NCBI RefSeq assembly: GCF_900100315.1
Contig: NZ_FNFF01000005.1
Span: 310,001 to 374,000 of the forward strand
Source: Streptomyces indicus
GTDB lineage: Bacteria; Actinomycetota; Actinomycetes; Streptomycetales; Streptomycetaceae
DNA length: 64,000 nt
Direction: 5' to 3'
In this document: positions 50,111 to 58,791 of the stretch, one piece after another
Layout: each line of letters opens with the position of its first letter
Numbering within the stretch: the stretch's first letter is position 1
The notes under the pieces: model-generated
What the model was told of the DNA's origin: nothing
Seen by the model: only the letters and a program-made list of their open reading frames with translations
Databases searched by the model: none
Position numbers and translations under genes: made by a program

Positions 50111-51136
50111 GTGTCCGAGTCCGCACCAGGCGTAACCGCCTCGTCTCCCCCCGTATCCGCCCGCCGGATCCCGCTTCTCGCCCTCGGCGTCGGCGTGTTG
50201 ACGCTCTGCGCCGCGCTGAGCCTCGCGCTGGGGGCACGTGCGGTGCCGCTGTCGACCGTCGTCGACGCCCTGTTCGGCGACGCGCACGGCCGCGACGCGC
50301 TCGTGGTCAGCGGGCTGCGGCTGCCGCGCACGCTGGTCGGCCTCGCGGTGGGCGGCGCCCTGGGTGTCGCGGGGGCGGTGGCGCAGGGAGTCACGCGCAA
50401 TCCGCTGGCCTCGCCGACCACCCTCGGCATCAACGCGGGCGCCGGTTTCGCCGTGGTCGTGGCCATCTACGCGCTCGGTCTGACTCGTCCCGTCGAGTAC
50501 ATCTGGTTCGCCTTCGCGGGTGCGGTGGGCGCGATGTTCTTCGCCCTCACCCTCGCCCGGCGCTCCGGCGACATCGACCCGGTACGGCTCGCGCTGGGCG
50601 GCACGGTGCTGCAACTCGTGCTGCTCTCCTGGACCTCCGCGGTCATGCTGGCGAGCGAGCGCACCCTGGACGAGGCCCGCTTCTGGCTGGCCGGCTCGCT
50701 CTCCGAGCGCCCGCTCGACGTGCTCTACCCGGTGCTGCCCACGCTCGTGCTCGGCCTGGTCATCGCGCTCGCCGTGGCTCCGGCCCTCAACGCCCTCGCC
50801 CTGGGCGACGATTCGGCCCAGGCCCTCGGTGTCCCGGTGGCCCGGATCCGTCTCGCCGGTGCCGTCGCGGTGGCGCTGCTCGCCGGTTCCGCGGTCGCCG
50901 TCGCCGGGCCCATCGCCTTCATCGGCCTGGCCGCACCTCATCTCGTACGTCCCCTGCTCGGCGGCGACCACCGGCTGCTCGTGCCCGGATGCCTGATCGC
51001 GGGGCCGATCCTGCTCCTTGCCGCGGACGTGCTCGGCCGGGTCGTCATCCGGCCCTCCGAGCTCGAAGTGGGCATCGTCAGCGCCTTCCTCGGTGCGCCG
51101 CTGCTCGCGCTGCTCGCCCGGAAGGTGGCCCGATGA
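50111..51136 (+). CDS. FecCD-type iron-siderophore ABC permease
   Basis: 341 aa, about nine or ten membrane segments. Family blocks are LRLPRTLVGLAVGGALGVAG, NPLASPTTLGINAGAGF and IAFIGLAAPHLVR. It forms half of the importer channel. The GTG at 50111 lies 10 nt after the iron box, leaving only a very short leader. The stop overlaps the next ATG (ATGA, 51133-51136). Confidence 0.93.
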   Translation: MSESAPGVTASSPPVSARRIPLLALGVGVLTLCAALSLALGARAVPLSTVVDALFGDAHGRDALVVSGLRLPRTLVGLAVGGALGVAGAVAQGVTRNPLASPTTLGINAGAGFAVVVAIYALGLTRPVEYIWFAFAGAVGAMFFALTLARRSGDIDPVRLALGGTVLQLVLLSWTSAVMLASERTLDEARFWLAGSLSERPLDVLYPVLPTLVLGLVIALAVAPALNALALGDDSAQALGVPVARIRLAGAVAVALLAGSAVAVAGPIAFIGLAAPHLVRPLLGGDHRLLVPGCLIAGPILLLAADVLGRVVIRPSELEVGIVSAFLGAPLLALLARKVAR

Positions 51137-52194
51137 CCACGCTCGCCAAGCCTCCGACCGCCGCGCCCGCACGCCCGGCGAGCGCACCCGTGCGCCGGCG
51201 CCGGCGTGTGCTGCTGCTCGGCGCCGCCGCGGGTCTCGCGCTGCTCGCGCTGTCGCTGGTCTCGCTCACGCAGGGGCAGATGGACATCGCGCCGACGGTG
51301 GCGCTGCGCGGGCTGTTCGGATTCGGCGACCAGGGCGATGTGTTCGTGGTCCAGGAGTTCCGGGCGCCGAGGCTCGCGGCTGCGCTGATCGCGGGGGCCG
51401 GCCTGGGAGTTGCCGGTTCCGTGCTCCAGCGGTTGTTCCGCAACCCCTTGGCCTCTCCGGATGTCATGGGCATCACAGGCGGCGCGTCCTTCGGGTCCGT
51501 CGTGGTGCTCGCGGCGGGCGCCTCCGCCTCGCTCATCCCGCTGGGCGCGCTCGGCGGCGGCCTGCTCGCCGCGCTGCTGCTCGGGGTGTTCGCCTGGCGG
51601 TCCGGGCTCGCCGTCACCCGGCTCGTCCTGGTCGGCCTCGCGGTCCAGGCGGGGCTCGCGGCAGCGGTGAACCTGATGGTGGTCCGCTTCCCGGCCGAAC
51701 TCGCGGGCGCGGCCCTGCAATGGACGACCGGTTCGCTCTACGGGCGGACCTGGACCGAGGTCGGGGGTGCGGCCGCCGCGACGGCCGTGGCGCTGGCCGC
51801 CGTGTTCGTCCTGCACCGGCGGCTCGCCGTGCTCGACCTCGGGGACGACTCCGCGGGCGCCCTCGGCCTGCGGGTCTCCGCCGCGCGACTCCAACTCCTG
51901 CTCACCGCCATCGCGTTGGCCTCCCTGGCCGCGGCGCTGACCGGACCTGTGGCCTTCGTGGCGCTCGCGGTGCCGCACCTCGTGCGCTTCGTCACCGGCC
52001 CGCCGACGGCCGCCACCACGGTCCTCACCTGCCTGGTGGGCGCGGTCCTGCTGCTCTCCTCCGACCTGGTCGTGCAGCACCTGCTGCCGGTCGAGGGCCT
52101 GCCCGTCGGGGTGGTCACGGCCACGCTCGGCGCGCCCTGGCTGCTCGTCCTGATGATCCGGCAGAGCTCGCCGGTGAACCGGAGGGCGTCATGA
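51133..52194 (+). CDS. FecCD-type iron-siderophore ABC permease
   Basis: 353 aa. A basic cytoplasmic N-terminus (residues 1-30) precedes membrane segments with FRAPRLAAALIAGAGLGVAG, NPLASPDVMGITGGASF and VAFVALAVPHLVRF. It is a paralogue of the upstream permease; the pair makes a heterodimeric channel. Its stop overlaps the start of a 55-codon ORF rather than that of the ATPase, which is unusual. Confidence 0.93.
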   Translation: MTTLAKPPTAAPARPASAPVRRRRRVLLLGAAAGLALLALSLVSLTQGQMDIAPTVALRGLFGFGDQGDVFVVQEFRAPRLAAALIAGAGLGVAGSVLQRLFRNPLASPDVMGITGGASFGSVVVLAAGASASLIPLGALGGGLLAALLLGVFAWRSGLAVTRLVLVGLAVQAGLAAAVNLMVVRFPAELAGAALQWTTGSLYGRTWTEVGGAAAATAVALAAVFVLHRRLAVLDLGDDSAGALGLRVSAARLQLLLTAIALASLAAALTGPVAFVALAVPHLVRFVTGPPTAATTVLTCLVGAVLLLSSDLVVQHLLPVEGLPVGVVTATLGAPWLLVLMIRQSSPVNRRAS

Positions 52195-52358
52195 CGCCAC
52201 AGCGCGCTCCGAAGACCCGTAGCGCTCGCACGTCCGCCCCGTCCGTCACGTACCTGATGTCCACCCCGTCCGTCACGTACCTCATGTCCACCCCGCCTGT
52301 CACGCCCCACACGCCCATCACGTCCGTCCTGCCCACCTCGCCCGGGAGCCCCGTATGA
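52191..52358 (+). CDS. Small repeat-containing ORF coupled between permease and ATPase
   Basis: 55 aa beginning MTPQRAPKTRSARTSAPSVT. The nine-residue unit SVTYLMSTP occurs twice in a row and a third decayed copy follows. It overlaps the permease stop by 4 bp (52191-52194) and the ATPase start by 4 bp (52355-52358), so ribosomes would have to pass through it to keep coupling. The DNA basis is a 27-bp tandem repeat. It may be a real small protein, a coupling leader, or a repeat insertion that happened to stay open. I know of no homologue. Confidence 0.45.
   Translation: MTPQRAPKTRSARTSAPSVTYLMSTPSVTYLMSTPPVTPHTPITSVLPTSPGSPV
52237..52304. repeat. 27-bp tandem repeat inside the coupled small ORF
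   Basis: Two copies (52237-52263, 52264-52290) differ by one base (CCTGATG versus CCTCATG); a partial third copy covers 52291-52304. The unit keeps reading frame (nine codons). Confidence 0.85.
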
Positions 52359-53230
52359 CCTCCAAGCAGCTCGTCCCCCGGCAGGACGCCACCGCGCCTG
52401 CTGCGGAAGGGGCCGGGGCCGCGCGGACCGACCAGCTGTCCACGCACGGTCTCGACCTGCGGTACGGCGACCGGGTCGTGGTCGGCGGTCTCGACCTGGT
52501 GCTGCCCGGCGGTGCGGTGACCGCGATCGTCGGTCCCAACGCCTGCGGCAAGTCGACCCTGTTGCGCGCCCTGACCCGGCTGCTCACGCCGGCCGGCGGC
52601 ACCGTCGCCCTGGACGGCACCGACATCCACCGGATGCCGGCGCGTGCGCTGGCCCGCCGGATGGGACTGCTCCCCCAGCAGCCCGTGACACCCGAGGCCA
52701 TCACCGTGGAGGCGCTGGTGCGGCTCGGCCGCTATCCCCACCAGCGTCTGCTCAGCCCCTGGTCGAAGGCCGACCAGGCGGCGGTCGAGTCGGCCTTGGA
52801 GCGCACCGGTACGACGGCCCTGCGCGAGCTGCCCGTGGACCAGCTCTCCGGCGGCCAGCGCCAGCGGGCCTGGATCGCCCTGGCCCTCGCGCAGGACACC
52901 GATCTGCTGCTGCTCGACGAGCCCACCACGTTCCTCGATCTCCGGCACCAGCTCGATGTCCTCGACCTGGTCGCCGAGTTGCACGCCGAGGCGGGCCGGA
53001 CCGTCGTGATGGTCCTGCACGACCTCGGACAGGCGGCGCGCTACGCCGATCACCTCGTCGTCCTCAAGGACGGCGCACTGGCCGCGGCCGGCGCACCCGC
53101 CGACGTCCTCGACGCGGACCTCGTCCGAGAGGTCTTCGACGTCGACTGCCGGGTCATCCCCGACCCGGAGACCGGTACCCCGCTGGTCGTCCCCAAGACC
53201 CGGGCGGCCCGGCAGAAACCCTCTGCCTGA
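52355..53230 (+). CDS. Iron-siderophore ABC transporter ATPase
   Basis: 291 aa FhuC/FecE-type ATPase. Walker A GPNACGKST (about residue 62), Q-loop LLPQQPVTPEAITVEALVRL, signature LSGGQRQRAWIALALAQ, Walker B LLLLDEPTTFLD, and the switch His in VMVLHDLGQA. The first 28 residues are an Ala/Gly-rich extension absent from most homologues. Energises the two FecCD permeases. Confidence 0.94.
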   Translation: MTSKQLVPRQDATAPAAEGAGAARTDQLSTHGLDLRYGDRVVVGGLDLVLPGGAVTAIVGPNACGKSTLLRALTRLLTPAGGTVALDGTDIHRMPARALARRMGLLPQQPVTPEAITVEALVRLGRYPHQRLLSPWSKADQAAVESALERTGTTALRELPVDQLSGGQRQRAWIALALAQDTDLLLLDEPTTFLDLRHQLDVLDLVAELHAEAGRTVVMVLHDLGQAARYADHLVVLKDGALAAAGAPADVLDADLVREVFDVDCRVIPDPETGTPLVVPKTRAARQKPSA

Positions 53231-53285
53231 CCGTCCGACCCCCCACACCTGAAAACCCTCCGCTCGCCGACAAGGAAGCACCCTC

Positions 53286-54308
53286 ATGTCCAGCAGAACC
53301 ACACCACGCGGCCTGCGCCGCCTCGGTACCGCTCTCGCCGCCTTCGCCCTCGGCGCCTCCGCGCTGACCGCGTGCGGCGGCGACAAGGCCAAGGACGACG
53401 CGTCCGGCAAGGAGAACGTCGGCGCCGCCGCCGAGGCCTTCCCGCGCACCGTCAAGCACGCCATGGGCGAGACCGAGATCCCCGCCAAGCCCGAGAAGGT
53501 CGTCGTCCTCGACACCGGCGAGCTGGACTCGGTCACGATGCTCGGCATCAAGCCGGTGGGCGCGGTCTCCCCGCACTTCAAGACCGCGGGCGGCTTCCCC
53601 GCGTACCTGGGCGACAAGGTGAAGGGCGCCAAGGACGTCGGTCCGCTCCTGGAGCCGAACCTGGAGCTGATCGCCTCCCTCAAGCCGGACCTGATCCTGT
53701 CCTCGAAGGTCCGCCACGAGAAGGTCTACGACAAGCTCAAGGGCATCGCGCCCACCGTCTTCACCGAGACCACCGGCGGCCCCTGGAAGGAGAATCTCAA
53801 GGTCCACGCCGAGGCGCTCGGCCTGGAGAAGGAGGCCGGCGAGCGTCTGAAGGCGTACGAGGCGCAGGCCAAGGCGCTGGGTGAGGCGATCAAGAAGAAG
53901 TACGACGGGAAGATGCCGACCGCGTCCGTCGTGCGCTTCGTGGCCGGGCCGACCCGCCTCTACCAGAAGTCCTCGTACAGCGGTGTGGTCCTCGACGACA
54001 TCGGCCTCGCGCGCCCGAAGTCGCAGTCCTCGACCGACCCCGAGGTCACGATGCTCGACGTCAGCCCCGAGCAGATCGACAAGGCCGAGGCGGACCTGGT
54101 GTTCGTGACGCTTGCCGACGAGCCCTCCAAGACCAAGCAGAAGGACGTCACGTCCAACCCGGTCTGGAAGTCCCTGGGCGCCGTGAAGAACGACAAGGTG
54201 TTCACCGTCCCGGACGAGACCTGGATGTCCGGCATCGGGGTCCAGGCCGCCGAGCACATGCTCGCGGACGTCGCGAAGGCCACCGGCGTCGAGCTGCCGA
54301 AGCAGTAA
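53286..54308 (+). CDS. Iron-siderophore-binding lipoprotein
   Basis: 340 aa. Signal peptide with lipobox ALTAC (Cys30), then an Asp/Lys-rich linker and a FepB/FhuD-type binding fold: EKVVVLDTGELDSVTMLGIK, LLEPNLELIASLKPDLILSS, VVLDDIGLARPKSQSSTDPE. AAGGAAG precedes ATG 53286. It is the last gene of the importer set and should bind the siderophore made by the downstream genes. Confidence 0.93.
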   Translation: MSSRTTPRGLRRLGTALAAFALGASALTACGGDKAKDDASGKENVGAAAEAFPRTVKHAMGETEIPAKPEKVVVLDTGELDSVTMLGIKPVGAVSPHFKTAGGFPAYLGDKVKGAKDVGPLLEPNLELIASLKPDLILSSKVRHEKVYDKLKGIAPTVFTETTGGPWKENLKVHAEALGLEKEAGERLKAYEAQAKALGEAIKKKYDGKMPTASVVRFVAGPTRLYQKSSYSGVVLDDIGLARPKSQSSTDPEVTMLDVSPEQIDKAEADLVFVTLADEPSKTKQKDVTSNPVWKSLGAVKNDKVFTVPDETWMSGIGVQAAEHMLADVAKATGVELPKQ

Positions 54309-54317
54309 CGCCGCAGC

Positions 54318-54351
54318 GGGCCGGGCCGCTTCCCCCATGGCGGCCCGGCCC
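54318..54351 (+). terminator. Hairpin between importer and siderophore-synthesis genes
   Basis: GGGCCGGGCCGC (54318-54329) and GCGGCCCGGCCC (54340-54351) pair perfectly over 10 nt, directly after the binding-protein stop. It may stop or attenuate transcription into the synthesis genes; there is no U-tract. Confidence 0.6.
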
Positions 54352-54493
54352 CGTCCCGGCGGCTCCGTCCCCGACCCCGTCCCCGTTTCCGTCCCTGGGG
54401 ATTCGCCCCGCCCGCGCGTCCGGCCCGCGTCCCCACGGCCCGGCGCGCTCCCACCCCCCCACCCGCTCATCCGACCCGGAAGGGGTTCAGCCC

Positions 54494-55702
54494 ATGCGGC
54501 TGTACCTGCTCGCTCTCAATCCCACCGACTCGGTCACCGAAGGATTTCTGCCGGCCGCGGCGCGGCTCGGCCTCGGCGTCACCGTGCTCACCGACCAGGC
54601 GGAGGCCCACCGCCGGACGTACGCCGGCCTCGACGGCGCGCACGACATCGAGGTCATGGAGTGCGACGTACGCGATTTCCGCGCCGTCGTGACACGGATC
54701 GCCACGCACCACCGTCCGGACGCCGTCTTCACCAACAGCGACCACCTCCAGACCCAAGCGGCCCTCGCCGCCGACTACTTCGACCTGCCCGGCAAGGACT
54801 GGCGCGCCGCGCTGCGCGCCAAGGACAAGGCCGAGATGCGCCGCAGGCTCGCCGCGCAGGGCGTCGACACGGTGTGGTCCACGGAGCTCGCGCCGGGCCA
54901 GGACCCGGCCGTCCTGCGCGACGCGCCGGTCCCCTTCCCCTGTGTGGTCAAGCCCCGCGAAGGGGTGGCCAGCGAGGACGTCGTCCTGGTGGACGACGTC
55001 GAGGACCTGCTGCGGCAGTGCAAGGCGATCCAGGCCCGCAGGACCGGCGCGGCCCTCGTCGTCGAGGAGTACCTGCCCGGTGAGCTGTACACCCTCGAAA
55101 CCCTGGGGGACGGCGCCCGCCGCCACGTCCTGGGCGGCTTCCACACCGAGGTGTCCCCGCCCCCGGTGTTCATCGAGGAGCGCCTGACCTTCGTCCCCGC
55201 GCACCCGCCCGCGGTCGTCGCGCAGGTCCTCGCCCAACTCGACGCCCTGGGCGTCGGGTTCGGCGCCTGCCACACCGAGTTCGTGGTGCACGAGGGCCGC
55301 GCCCGCATCATCGAGGTCAACTACCGGGCCATCGGCGACCAGTGCGATCTGCTGCTCGCCCAGCTCCTGGACATCCCGCTGTTCGAGCACATCCTCCGGG
55401 CGCATCTGGGTGAGCCGCTGCCCGCGGACCTGGGCGCCCGCACGGACGGCCGGGCCCGTCTCGAGTACCCGTGCGCGAAACGCGCGGGCACGCTCACCGC
55501 CGCTCCGGAGGCCTGCGACCTGACCGTGGACGGCGTACGCCTCACGTACCGGCCGCTGCGTGCGGTCGGCGAGCACCACGAGGTGTACGGCACGAACCGC
55601 GACTACCTGGGCGTCCTGCGCGCCACCGGCACCGACCAGACGGCGGTGGACCGGGTGGTGGCGGGCTTCCTCGCGGAGCAGCGCTGGGAGATCACGCCGT
55701 GA
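54494..55702 (+). CDS. ATP-grasp ligase, PvsA-like (vibrioferrin-type siderophore synthesis)
   Basis: 402 aa ATP-grasp enzyme. A pre-ATP-grasp domain (MRLYLLALNPTDSVTEGFLP) is followed by the ATP-binding LRAKDKAEMRRRLAAQGVDT, FPCVVKPREGVASEDVVLV, VVEEYLPGELYTLETLG and the Mg/ATP loop ARIIEVNYRAIGDQCDLLL. In Vibrio, PvsA is an ATP-grasp ligase joining an amino acid in vibrioferrin assembly. The match here rests on fold, place as first gene, and the order of the four genes that follow. Its stop overlaps the GTG of the first IucA/IucC gene (55699-55702). Confidence 0.85.
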   Translation: MRLYLLALNPTDSVTEGFLPAAARLGLGVTVLTDQAEAHRRTYAGLDGAHDIEVMECDVRDFRAVVTRIATHHRPDAVFTNSDHLQTQAALAADYFDLPGKDWRAALRAKDKAEMRRRLAAQGVDTVWSTELAPGQDPAVLRDAPVPFPCVVKPREGVASEDVVLVDDVEDLLRQCKAIQARRTGAALVVEEYLPGELYTLETLGDGARRHVLGGFHTEVSPPPVFIEERLTFVPAHPPAVVAQVLAQLDALGVGFGACHTEFVVHEGRARIIEVNYRAIGDQCDLLLAQLLDIPLFEHILRAHLGEPLPADLGARTDGRARLEYPCAKRAGTLTAAPEACDLTVDGVRLTYRPLRAVGEHHEVYGTNRDYLGVLRATGTDQTAVDRVVAGFLAEQRWEITP

Positions 55703-57549
55703 CCGCGCCAACTGCGGTACGGCCGACCGCCCAGGCGGACCCCGCCTCTCCGAAGGGCGCCTCTCCGGAGACCGCCGCTTCCCCGCAGGACGCCGCTTCC
55801 CCGCAGGACGCCGCTTCCCCGCAGGACACCGTCCCGGGCATGGATCCCGCCGAGGCCGAGCTGACCCTGCGGGTGCTCGGTGCGCTGTTGCGCGAGGACG
55901 TCGCGGGGCTGCGCTCGCGCAGCGCTCCGGTGCGCTTCGAGGACGGCACCTGGCTGCGCCTGCCCGCGGCCGGGGAGACGGCGCTGCTGCTTCCGGTCGC
56001 CGAGGACGGCTTCCAGTGCGCGTACACCGCCCGGCTGCCGCTGCTGCGGCGGGAGCGCGACGGGACCCAACTCACCGGCCTGACCGCCATTCTGGGCGAG
56101 CTGAGCGCGCTGGCCGATCCCGTCGACCGCGCCGGGTTCGAGGCCTTCGCCGAGGAGTGTGCGCAGACGCTGGCCACCATGCGCCTGCACGCACGGACGG
56201 ACTCCGCGGTGGGTGAGGAGCTCGCCGAGCGCTACGGCGCGGACCCAGCCGACTGGACCGGGCTCGCGGGCTCCCTCGCGTTCGACGCGCTCGCGGCCCG
56301 GATCGACCATCCGGTCTACCCGACGGCCCGCGGCCGCTCCGGACTGAGTGACGCCCAACTCCACTCGTACGCACCGGAGTTCCACCCGGCCTTCAAGCTG
56401 CACTGGGTGGCCCTCCCCTTCGACGCCCTCACGTCCAGCGGCCTCGACCGCGGCGCCCTGCCGGCCTTCTGGCCCTCCCTCGGCGACCTCGGGCTGCCCG
56501 AGCTCGAAGGCACCCATCTCCCCCTGCCCGTGCACCCGCTGACCGCCGCCGCGTCACTCGGCGAGCGTGCCGTCCCGGCCGGGCGGCCGTACCTGGACGT
56601 CGTGCCCACCCTGTCCATGCGCACGGTCGCCCTCGCCGACGATCCGGCCGTCCACCTCAAACTGCCGCTCGGCACCGCCACGTTGGGGCTGCGCAACCGC
56701 CGCACCATCAAGCCCGGCACCCTCGTGGACGGCGCCGCGGGCCAGCGGCTCGTCGAGGCGGTCATCGCCCGCGAGCCCCGGTTCCGGGACACGGTCCTGC
56801 ACGCCGACGAGACGCGCTACGCGCATGCCTCGCACGACCTGCTCGCGGTCCTGCTCCGCTCCTATCCCGCCGGGCTCGACGACGCGGTGGTGCTGCCCAT
56901 GGCGGCCCTGCTCGGCCGCGCGCCGTCCGGCCGGCTCGTCGTTGACCACCTCGCCGACCGCTTCTTCGCCGGCGACCCGGTGCGGCTCCTCGACGCCTGT
57001 CTGCGGCTGCTGTTCGACTTCCAGACGACGCTGTTCTCCTACGGGATCGCGCTGGAGTCGCACCAGCAGAACATCTCCCTCGTCCTGGACGAGCACGAAG
57101 GACGCGCCCGGCTGCGGCTGCTGCTCAAGGACAACGACGGCCCGCGCATCAACACCGTGCGCTGCTCCGCCGCGCTCGGCGAGCAGGCGCTGCTCGACGC
57201 CTTCGACGACCCCCGCACCTTCGGCGACACCGACGACGCGGTGGTGGACGTGTTCACCACGATCACCGTCCATCTGTGCGCGGGCGCCTACGCGTTCGGC
57301 CTCGCCCGGCACGGGCGGGCGCCGCTCGACCGGCTGCTCGCGCTCGTCCGCGACCGGCTGGAGGAGGCCGTGGACCGCCTCGCCGAGGAGCCCGGCCAGG
57401 TGCTGCGCGACCGGGTCCTGCGGGCCGGCCGCCTGCCGGTCAAGGCGATGGTCACCGCGGGCACCCTGCTGAGCAAGGAGCGCTCGGGCGCGGCCGACAT
57501 CAACAAGCACTACACCACCGGCCCCAACTACCTGCTGCGCGGGGAGTGA
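55699..57549 (+). CDS. IucA/IucC NIS synthetase, PvsB-like
   Basis: 616 aa from a GTG at 55699. NIS-synthetase blocks are LEGTHLPLPVHPLTAAASLG, DVVPTLSMRTVALADDP, LKLPLGTATLGLRNRRTIKP and the ATP/citrate-site ALESHQQNISLVLDEHEGRA with LLKDNDGPRI. These enzymes adenylate a carboxylate (citrate or a derivative) and condense it with an amine or alcohol. The N-terminal 45 residues are low complexity with ASPQDA three times, from an 18-bp DNA repeat, and are probably dispensable. Six bp separate it from the MFS gene. Confidence 0.92.
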   Translation: MTAPTAVRPTAQADPASPKGASPETAASPQDAASPQDAASPQDTVPGMDPAEAELTLRVLGALLREDVAGLRSRSAPVRFEDGTWLRLPAAGETALLLPVAEDGFQCAYTARLPLLRRERDGTQLTGLTAILGELSALADPVDRAGFEAFAEECAQTLATMRLHARTDSAVGEELAERYGADPADWTGLAGSLAFDALAARIDHPVYPTARGRSGLSDAQLHSYAPEFHPAFKLHWVALPFDALTSSGLDRGALPAFWPSLGDLGLPELEGTHLPLPVHPLTAAASLGERAVPAGRPYLDVVPTLSMRTVALADDPAVHLKLPLGTATLGLRNRRTIKPGTLVDGAAGQRLVEAVIAREPRFRDTVLHADETRYAHASHDLLAVLLRSYPAGLDDAVVLPMAALLGRAPSGRLVVDHLADRFFAGDPVRLLDACLRLLFDFQTTLFSYGIALESHQQNISLVLDEHEGRARLRLLLKDNDGPRINTVRCSAALGEQALLDAFDDPRTFGDTDDAVVDVFTTITVHLCAGAYAFGLARHGRAPLDRLLALVRDRLEEAVDRLAEEPGQVLRDRVLRAGRLPVKAMVTAGTLLSKERSGAADINKHYTTGPNYLLRGE

Positions 57550-57555
57550 CGGACC

Positions 57556-58791
57556 ATGACCACCACCACGCCGCCCGTGCAGCCCGCCGCAGCCGGACAG
57601 CCGCCCGCGCTGGGGCGCCGGCAGGTGCACGCCGTCGCCGCCTGCTACTTCGTGGCCTCCTTCGCCGCGCTGGGCCTGCCGCCCTATCTCACCGAGATCC
57701 TGCCGGAGCTCGGCGACGAGACCGCGCGCTGGGCGGGGCTGCTGTACGTCGTGCCGACGGTGTTCGGCGCGCTCGGCGCCCCGCTGTGGGGGCGGCTGGC
57801 CGACCGCTTCGGACGCAAACGGCTGCTGCTGCGCGCCCAGTTGGGCCTGGCCCTGTCGTTCCTGCTGGCCGGGTGGGCCGACTCGCTGACCGCGTTCACG
57901 GCCGCGCTGGTGCTCCAGGGCGTGCTCGGCGGCACCTTCGCCGCGTCCAACGGCTACCTGGCCGCGGCGCTCGAAGGCCCGGGCCTGTCCCGCGCGCTCA
58001 CCCTGATGCAGGGCAGCGCCCGCGCCGCCCTGGTGTTCGCGCCGATCGTCGTGGGCACACTGTCGCCCTGGCTCTCCCCGCACCGCCAGTACGCGCTGCT
58101 CGCCGTGCTGCCGCTGGCCGCGGCGGTGATGCTCTGCCTGCTGCCCGAACCGGGCCACGCCCCGAAGTCCGCGACCGCGGAACGGCCCGATGCGCCGCCA
58201 GCGCCCGGCACCCCGCTGAAGGCGCTCTACGCCTTCGAGTTCGCCTTCGTGTTCTCGACCGTCATCTCCTTCCCGTATCTGATCTCCCTGATCGAGGAGC
58301 GAATACCCGGCACGGCGCCGGCGGTCTCCGGGGTTCTGTTCGCCCTGCCGCACCTGTTCTACCTGCTGTTCGCGATGCGCCTGCACACCCGCTTCGTGGC
58401 GCGTCCGCGCCAGGGCATCGGCCTCGGCTTCGGCTTCATCGCCCTCGGCCTGGCCGGTCACGGGTTCGCCGACTCGCTCGCCGCGTTCACGGCCGTACGC
58501 GTCCTGCTCGGCGCGGGTCTCACCTTGGGCCTGGTCTGCCTGTCCGTGCTGGCGGCCGACTGCGCCAAGGGCCGTGCGCCCGGCGGCATGTTCGGCTCCC
58601 TGGAGTTCGTCTCCAAGTCGGGCGCCGTCGCCGCGGGCCTGGCGGCGGCCGCAGGCAACAGCCTCTTCGGACCGGCCGCCCCGCTCCTGACCGGCACCGC
58701 CGTCGCGCTCGGCGCGGCCTGCCACATCGCCTTCCGTTTCCTGTTCCAGGGCCCGGTCATCCGATCGCCCCGCACCCGATGGAGCCGTTGA
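57556..58791 (+). CDS. MFS exporter, PvsC-like siderophore efflux pump
   Basis: 411 aa with 12 membrane segments. MFS loop motif GRLADRFGRKRLLL between TM2 and TM3; the pattern ASFAALGLPPYLTEILPELG opens the protein. Its position between two IucA/IucC genes equals that of pvsC in Vibrio and sbnD in Staphylococcus, both siderophore exporters. TGATG at 58789 links its stop with the next start. Confidence 0.9.
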   Translation: MTTTTPPVQPAAAGQPPALGRRQVHAVAACYFVASFAALGLPPYLTEILPELGDETARWAGLLYVVPTVFGALGAPLWGRLADRFGRKRLLLRAQLGLALSFLLAGWADSLTAFTAALVLQGVLGGTFAASNGYLAAALEGPGLSRALTLMQGSARAALVFAPIVVGTLSPWLSPHRQYALLAVLPLAAAVMLCLLPEPGHAPKSATAERPDAPPAPGTPLKALYAFEFAFVFSTVISFPYLISLIEERIPGTAPAVSGVLFALPHLFYLLFAMRLHTRFVARPRQGIGLGFGFIALGLAGHGFADSLAAFTAVRVLLGAGLTLGLVCLSVLAADCAKGRAPGGMFGSLEFVSKSGAVAAGLAAAAGNSLFGPAAPLLTGTAVALGAACHIAFRFLFQGPVIRSPRTRWSR

